Shown here: in pieces, positions 6,738 to 10,753 of the stretch
How the letters are laid out: each line of letters starts with the position of its first letter
Position numbering within the stretch: position 1 is the first letter of the stretch
Assembly: GCA_019683665.1 (NCBI GenBank)
Contig: JADGIB010000110.1
Span: 1 to 10,753 of the forward strand
Origin: Solirubrobacteraceae bacterium
Lineage (GTDB): Bacteria > Actinomycetota > Thermoleophilia > Solirubrobacterales > Solirubrobacteraceae
Length of the DNA stretch: 10,753 nt
Direction: 5' to 3'
Notes under the pieces: generated by a model
Told to the model about the DNA's origin: nothing
The model's input: only the letters and a program-made list of their open reading frames with translations
The model's database searches: none
Program-made: the position numbers and the translations under genes

Positions 6738-7615
6738 GCCTGCACCGCCTCGTCTGCGATGGATGCGTCGAACGCCTCGGCGTCGTCCAGGCCGACGAGC
6801 CCGTTGAGGGCGCCCAGCGACGCCATCGACCCGACCCAGGAGCGCGAGTCGCCGGTGCGCCGCAGCTCCTCGAGGAACGCCCGCAGCGCGTGCGCGGTGA
6901 CCCGCACCGCCGAGCTCGGGAAGATCACGAGCGAGAACCCCAGCTCGCCGAGGTCGCGGGCCGACAGCAGCGGGGTCAGCCCGGTCTCGGACATGTTCAC
7001 CACCGACGGGCCCTCGACCTCGGCCGCGATCCGCCGCAGCTCGTCGACCGACTGCGGCGCGTCGACGAAGGTCGCGTCCGCGCCGGCGGCGCGGTACAGC
7101 CGGGCGCGGCGGATCGCCTCGTCGAGCCCGAGCGGCGCCCGCGCGTCGGTGCGCGCGATGATCACCGTGTTTTCGTCGCGGCGCGCCGCCACGGCGGCCC
7201 GGACCTTGCGGGCCATCGTGTTCGCGTCGACGACCTCCTTGTCGGCCATGTGGCCGCAGCGCTTGGGCCACACCTGGTCCTCGAGCTGGATCGCCGAGGC
7301 CCCGGCCCGCTCGAGCCGGCGCACGGTGTCGCGGACGTTGACCGCGTCGCCGTAGCCGGTGTCGGCGTCGACGATCAGCGGCGCCGTCGTCACGTGGCGG
7401 ATCGCCTCGACGTTGGCGACGACCTCGGCCGACCCGATCAGGCCGATGTCCGGCAGCCCGTGGACGGCGGCGGCGGTCGCGTAGCCGCTGACGTAGATGG
7501 CCGGGAACCCGCACTCCTCGATGACGCGGGCCTCGAGCGCGGTGCCGGCCCCCGGCACGACGCTGATCTCGCTGCTCTCCAGCAGCGGGCGGATCGACCG
7601 CTTCGCCGCGCTCAT
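6734..7615 (-). CDS. PEP mutase/isocitrate lyase superfamily C-C lyase (2-methylisocitrate lyase-like)
   Basis: A 293-residue single-domain TIM-barrel enzyme, the length of PrpB-type 2-methylisocitrate lyases, 2,3-dimethylmalate lyase and oxaloacetate decarboxylases, and much shorter than true isocitrate lyase. Metal-binding acids are D83 and D85 (DADTGYGD, 83-90) and E112/D113 (LEDQ). The gating loop is KRCGH (118-122) with C120, the acid/base cysteine of the lyase branch; PEP mutases and phosphonate hydrolases lack it. ARTDAR (154-159) is also conserved. The expected reaction is retro-aldol cleavage of a 2- or 3-hydroxy di- or tricarboxylate to an alpha-keto acid (pyruvate or glyoxylate type) plus a carboxylate. 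The ATG overlaps the permease stop as ATGA, and its TGA overlaps the dehydrogenase start. In the same operon as a LeuCD-type hydratase it may cleave the product of that enzyme. Which substrate it uses is open. Confidence 0.94.
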   Translation of the reverse strand: MSAAKRSIRPLLESSEISVVPGAGTALEARVIEECGFPAIYVSGYATAAAVHGLPDIGLIGSAEVVANVEAIRHVTTAPLIVDADTGYGDAVNVRDTVRRLERAGASAIQLEDQVWPKRCGHMADKEVVDANTMARKVRAAVAARRDENTVIIARTDARAPLGLDEAIRRARLYRAAGADATFVDAPQSVDELRRIAAEVEGPSVVNMSETGLTPLLSARDLGELGFSLVIFPSSAVRVTAHALRAFLEELRRTGDSRSWVGSMASLGALNGLVGLDDAEAFDASIADEAVQA

Positions 7616-8577
7616 GCCGCCACCGCCTCGCGTCCCGCCGCGCGCCGGCGGACGATCTGCGAGAGGGCGACCGCCAGCACGAGCGCGCCGCCGTAGAAGA
7701 GCTGCTGGACGAAGTTGTCGACGCCGAGCAGCTGCAGGCCGGTGATGCCGGTCACGAGGAAGTAGACGGCGATGAACGCGCCCCAGGCGTTGAAGCGCCC
7801 GGGCGTCACCGCGGTCGCGCCGAGGAACGCGGCGGCGAAGGCCGGCAGCAGGAACGACTGGCCCGACGACGGGTCGGCGCCGCCCGTCGTCCCCGCGTAG
7901 AGGATGCCGGCGAGCGCGGCGATGAAGGCCGAGCCGGCGAGCGCCGACCAGCGCAGCGGCCCGACGCGCAGGCCCGACAGCCGCGCGACGCTGCGCCCGC
8001 GGCCGACGAACAGCAGCCGCCGCCCGACCGCCGTGTACGTGAGCACGTACCAGAGCGCGATGACGAGCGCGAGGCCGTAGTAGAAGATCAGCGAGACGCC
8101 GAGGATCCGGTTGTTGATCACCCACTCGCTGAGCTGCGGGCTCAGGCCGGTCACGGTGCGCGAGTCGCTGATCCACGTCACGACGCCGGCGACGAACGTG
8201 CCGCTGCCGAGCGTGACGATGAACGAGTCCAGCCCGAGCAGGACCACGCACGCCCCGTTGAACACGCCGACGGCGAGCCCCGCGGCGAGCGCGACGCCCA
8301 TCGCCGGCAGCAGCGCCCAGCCCTGCTCGCCGTTGAGCAGCGCGAGCACCATCGAGGACAGCGAGAGCACCGAGGCGATCGAGAGGTCGAAGTCGCCGGT
8401 CGTCAGCGGCAGCAGCAGGCCGAGCGTGAGCACGAGCAGGACGGCCTGCGAGCCGAGGATGTTCTGCACGTTGGAGGTGGTCGCGAACGTGTCCGGGCGC
8501 AGCACGCAGAACAGGACGATCACCGCGATCCAGGCCCCCACGAGCGCGTAGCGCTGAACGGCAACCCTGGCGGACAT
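7612..8577 (-). CDS. Sugar-type ABC transporter permease (RbsC/BPD_transp_2 family)
   Basis: A 321-residue integral membrane protein with about nine or ten hydrophobic segments, roughly at residues 11-27, 43-60, 64-81, 88-114, 118-136, 162-180, 209-230, 243-256, 262-281 and 291-309. The motif GDFDLSIASVLSLSSM (61-76) is the local version of the GxDLSVGS signature of ribose/galactose-type permeases, and the stretch around 189-224 (VGRGRSVARLSGLRV, then a hydrophobic helix) is the conserved cytoplasmic loop that contacts the ATPase. A single permease gene is normal, because these importers use a homodimer. The ATG at 8577 lies 5 bases after the ATPase stop, with a GGAGG site 10 bases upstream inside the ATPase coding end. 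Family membership is clear. The solute is unknown: although the family is named for sugars, members also carry polyols, autoinducer-2 and other small polar compounds. Confidence 0.95.
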   Translation of the reverse strand: MSARVAVQRYALVGAWIAVIVLFCVLRPDTFATTSNVQNILGSQAVLLVLTLGLLLPLTTGDFDLSIASVLSLSSMVLALLNGEQGWALLPAMGVALAAGLAVGVFNGACVVLLGLDSFIVTLGSGTFVAGVVTWISDSRTVTGLSPQLSEWVINNRILGVSLIFYYGLALVIALWYVLTYTAVGRRLLFVGRGRSVARLSGLRVGPLRWSALAGSAFIAALAGILYAGTTGGADPSSGQSFLLPAFAAAFLGATAVTPGRFNAWGAFIAVYFLVTGITGLQLLGVDNFVQQLFYGGALVLAVALSQIVRRRAAGREAVAA

Positions 8578-8582
8578 GGGGT

Positions 8583-10193
8583 TCACTCCTCCGTGTCGGT
8601 CGTGATGGACGCCGTGCCGGCGCTGCTGTTGAGCGCGGCCTCGGCGATGCGCGTCTTGGTCACGTCGGCACCGGTCAGCTCGCGGGCGATCCGCCCGCGG
8701 CCGAACACGAGCACGCGGTCGCAGACGGCGGCCAGCTGCTCGTGGTCGGAGCTCGCGCAGACGATCGTGGTGCCGCGCTGCGCCTCGTCGCGCAGCAGGG
8801 TGAAGATCTGCTCGCGGGCGCCGATGTCGACGCCCTGGGTCGGCTCGTGCAGGAGGAGCACCTGCGGCTCGGTCTGCAGCCACTTGGCCAGCAGGACCTT
8901 CTGCTGGTTGCCGCCCGACAGGGACGCGTACTCGGCGTCCGGGTCGCGCGGGCGGACGTCGAAGCGGTCCAGCAGCGCCGCCGCGTCCGACCGCAGGCGG
9001 CGCAGCCGCAGGGCCGCCGGCCGGTAGCGGTCCAGCACCTGCAGCATCGCGTTCTCGGCCACCGACAGCGTCCCGACGCTGCCGTCGACCTGCCGGTTGG
9101 CGGGCAGGAGCGCCATCCGCGCCGCGAGCGCGTCGCGGGGCGTCATGAGCGGCAGCGGGTGCGATCGGCCGCCGACGACGAGCTCGCCCGCGCGGCAGGG
9201 GCGCGCCCCGAACAGCAGGTACGGGACCTCATCGAAGCCCGAGCCGATGATCCCGGTCAGGCCGACGATCTCGCCGCGGTGGGCCTCGAAGCCGACCCCG
9301 TCGACCGTCCGCCCGGCGAGGTCGCGCACGGCGAGCGTCGTGTCGCCGGACGGCCGCTCGGGCGCGGTGTGCTCGAAGGCCGCCAGGGAGCGGCCGATGA
9401 TCAGCTCGACGAGCTCGGCCTCGGTCGCCTCGGCGGTGACGACGGTGGCGTGGACGCGTCCGTCGCGCAGCACGGTGACGCGGTCGGTGATCTCGCGGAC
9501 CTCGTCGAGGTCGTGGGAGACGAACAGCACGCTGGCGTCGCGCGCGACGATGTCGCGCACGAGCGCGAACAGCCGCTGGACGCCCTCGCGCGGCAGGAAG
9601 ACGGTGGGCTCGTCCAGGACGAGCAGGCCGCGCTCGTCGTGGGCGAGCGTGGCGCGCATCTCCTCCACGGCGCGGACGATCGCCAGCAGCGCCCGGTCGG
9701 TCTCCGGGATCTCGTTGACGATCGCGTCCGGGTCGAGGTCGAACCCGTAGCGCTCGAAGGTCTCGCGGGCGGCGCGGCGCTCGCGCGACCAGCGGATGCG
9801 CAGGCTGCGGCTCGCCGCCAGCTCGCCGATGCGGAGGTTCTCCAGCACCGTGAGGTCGCCGATGAGGCCGAGGTCCTGGTGCACGAAGCACAGGCCCAGC
9901 TCGCGGAACTGGTTCGGCGCCAGCGGCAGGCGCACCGGACGGCCGTTGACCTCGAGCTCGGCGCCCGGCTCCGGCGCGTGGTAGCCGGCGAGGACCTTGA
10001 TCAGGGTCGACTTGCCCGAGCCGTTCTCGCCCAGCAGGCCGTGGACCTCGCCGTGCTCGATCGTGAGGGCGACGTCGTCGAGCGCGGTCGCGCCGCCGAA
10101 GCGCTTCGTGAGGTGGCGCAGGGCGATGACGGGGGGCGCCTCGCCGGCCGCGCCCTGCGGCGCGGCCGGCGTGGTGGAGTGCGGCGCCGGCAT
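8583..10193 (-). CDS. Sugar-type ABC importer ATP-binding protein, two fused ABC domains (RbsA-like)
   Basis: A 536-residue tandem ATPase of the RbsA/XylG/MglA type, energising the neighbouring permease at the inner face of the membrane. Domain 1 has Walker A GENGSGKST (residues 55-63), Q-loop VHQD (104-107), Walker B LVLDEPT (191-197) and the switch H227, but its signature position reads IPETDRA (162-168) rather than LSGGQ. Domain 2 has a Walker A-like GIIGSGFDE (314-322) without the lysine, an intact signature LSGGNQQKV (425-433) and a Walker B region LLLHEPTQGVD in which His449 stands where Asp is usual. Loss of the second Walker A lysine is normal in this family. Together the motifs leave one canonical and one degenerate composite ATP site. 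The ATG at 10193 follows the binding-protein stop by 2 bases and has GGAG 5 bases upstream; an in-frame upstream extension would overlap the binding-protein gene and is not credible. Confidence 0.95.
   Translation of the reverse strand: MPAPHSTTPAAPQGAAGEAPPVIALRHLTKRFGGATALDDVALTIEHGEVHGLLGENGSGKSTLIKVLAGYHAPEPGAELEVNGRPVRLPLAPNQFRELGLCFVHQDLGLIGDLTVLENLRIGELAASRSLRIRWSRERRAARETFERYGFDLDPDAIVNEIPETDRALLAIVRAVEEMRATLAHDERGLLVLDEPTVFLPREGVQRLFALVRDIVARDASVLFVSHDLDEVREITDRVTVLRDGRVHATVVTAEATEAELVELIIGRSLAAFEHTAPERPSGDTTLAVRDLAGRTVDGVGFEAHRGEIVGLTGIIGSGFDEVPYLLFGARPCRAGELVVGGRSHPLPLMTPRDALAARMALLPANRQVDGSVGTLSVAENAMLQVLDRYRPAALRLRRLRSDAAALLDRFDVRPRDPDAEYASLSGGNQQKVLLAKWLQTEPQVLLLHEPTQGVDIGAREQIFTLLRDEAQRGTTIVCASSDHEQLAAVCDRVLVFGRGRIARELTGADVTKTRIAEAALNSSAGTASITTDTEE
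8588..8592 (-). promoter_or_regulatory. Ribosome-binding site of the permease gene
   Basis: GGAGG on the coding strand, overlapping the last codons of the ATPase gene and 10 bases before the ATG at 8577. Confidence 0.65.
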
Positions 10194-10195
10194 GG

Positions 10196-10753
10196 CTACT
10201 CCAGGCCCCAGAGCTTCCGGTAGCCCGAGACGTAGGAGTCGCCCATGCCCTTGTCCGGCGACGGCGGGGTGCCGGCCTCGGCGATGTTGTCCTTGGACAT
10301 GATCCGCAGCGGGGCCTTCTCGTCGATCGACTCCTGGCCCGCGAGGGCGCGGAAGATCGTGTCCATGTTCGCGTAGCCGAGCCAGGCCATGGACTCGCTG
10401 ATGTCCATGTCCATCCACGGCGTGTCGGCGACCTGCTTGAGCATGGCCGGCGTGCCGTTGTACGAGGCGACCTTGATCTCGTTCGCCTTGCCGGCGGCCT
10501 GGATGCCGGCGCCGGCCGCGGTGGACATGCCGTCGTAGATCGGCAGGACCCAGTCGAGGTTCGGGTTCTTCGTGATCGCCGACTGGACCTCAGGCTGGAT
10601 CTTCGTGCCCCACTCCGCGATCGGGACGTTGATCGTCTCGACCTTGCAGTCCGGGCACTGGGTGGCGAACTCGTCGTTCAGCGCCCTCGTGATCGGCTCG
10701 CTGGCCGAGACCTCGTCGGCGGTGATGACGAGGACGTTCGCCTTGCCGTCGCT
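10196..10753 (-). CDS. Periplasmic-type sugar-binding protein of ABC importer, N-terminus cut by window edge
   Basis: The last 185 residues and TAG stop of a type I periplasmic binding protein (Peripla_BP_4/RbsB-like fold); the start, signal peptide and first lobe lie beyond the right edge. The frame is open from the edge codon (AGC) on. The visible part begins in a strand reading VLVITADE, then a helix ending at a Cys-x-x-Cys pair (visible residues 33 and 36), the segment NPNLDWVLPIYDGM (63-76) typical of the hinge-side ligand pocket, VASYNGTPAML (95-105), and the late DMDISESMAWLGYANMD stretch (115-131) that aligns with the last helices of the fold. It ends 2 bases before the ATPase start, so binding protein, ATPase and permease form a complete importer in the usual order. 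Aromatic and acidic residues near the pocket suit a polar, sugar-like or polyol-like ligand, but the ligand cannot be named. Confidence 0.92.
   Translation of the reverse strand, partial: SDGKANVLVITADEVSASEPITRALNDEFATQCPDCKVETINVPIAEWGTKIQPEVQSAITKNPNLDWVLPIYDGMSTAAGAGIQAAGKANEIKVASYNGTPAMLKQVADTPWMDMDISESMAWLGYANMDTIFRALAGQESIDEKAPLRIMSKDNIAEAGTPPSPDKGMGDSYVSGYRKLWGLE
10199..10202 (-). promoter_or_regulatory. Ribosome-binding site of the ABC ATPase gene
   Basis: GGAG on the coding strand, in the last codons of the binding-protein gene and 5 bases before the ATG at 10193. It supports this start over any further upstream. Confidence 0.6.

Noticed and set aside
6734..7615. True isocitrate lyase (AceA) or PEP mutase
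   Set aside because: At 293 residues it is far shorter than AceA, and the KRCGH cysteine loop argues against phosphonate-forming PEP mutase.
8742..10223. Plus-strand open frame (about 493 codons) opposite the ABC ATPase
   Set aside because: No recognisable domain and an unnatural composition; the ATPase motifs lie on the minus strand.
1..10753. Defence system, phage genes, insertion sequence, CRISPR array or tRNA
   Set aside because: No tandem repeats, transposase, nuclease, integrase or cloverleaf-like sequence was found; all of the sequence is accounted for by metabolic and transport genes.

Overview
The window is one stretch of very GC-rich DNA (roughly three quarters G+C by eye) in which every convincing gene lies on the minus strand. 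Codon use is strongly biased to G/C third positions. The protein families and the dense 4-base gene overlaps point to a high-GC actinobacterium. A soil lineage such as the Solirubrobacterales (Thermoleophilia) is my best guess, but no marker gene in the window proves it.

Read in the direction of transcription (right to left), nine genes run without a real intergenic gap. First comes the C-terminal part of a periplasmic-type sugar-binding protein (10196-10753, cut by the right edge). It is followed by a two-domain RbsA-like ABC ATPase (8583-10193) and an RbsC-like permease (7612-8577). Together these form a complete carbohydrate-type (CUT2-like) importer. Five or six enzyme activities follow: a PEP mutase/isocitrate lyase superfamily C-C lyase (6734-7615), a zinc-dependent medium-chain alcohol dehydrogenase (5598-6737), the large and small subunits of an aconitase-superfamily hydro-lyase of the LeuC/LeuD type (4315-5601 and 3806-4318), and the two subunits of a hydantoinase/oxoprolinase/acetone-carboxylase family enzyme (HyuA 1728-3782; HyuB 1-1731, cut by the left edge).

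Five of the eight junctions are ATGA/GTGA 4-base overlaps, one has 2 bases between stop and start, one has 5, and the largest gap is 23 bases and holds a strong ribosome-binding site. The genes are therefore almost certainly co-transcribed and translationally coupled. The promoter would lie beyond the right edge and the terminator beyond the left edge. No RNA gene, CRISPR array, insertion sequence or regulator gene is visible, and no stretch of 300 bases lacks a gene.

My reading (inference) is a dedicated catabolic operon: the ABC importer takes up a small polar compound, an alcohol group is oxidised, the HyuAB enzyme performs an ATP-dependent ring opening or carboxylation, and a hydratase plus lyase pair rearranges and cleaves a branched hydroxy-di- or tricarboxylic acid. 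The LeuCD + PrpB-like pairing resembles the logic of the methylcitrate cycle and of the dimethylmalate dehydratase/lyase steps of nicotinate fermentation. I do not recognise this exact gene combination as a described pathway, and the substrate cannot be read from the sequence. The last 19-20 bases at the left edge are abruptly AT-rich and may not be native sequence.
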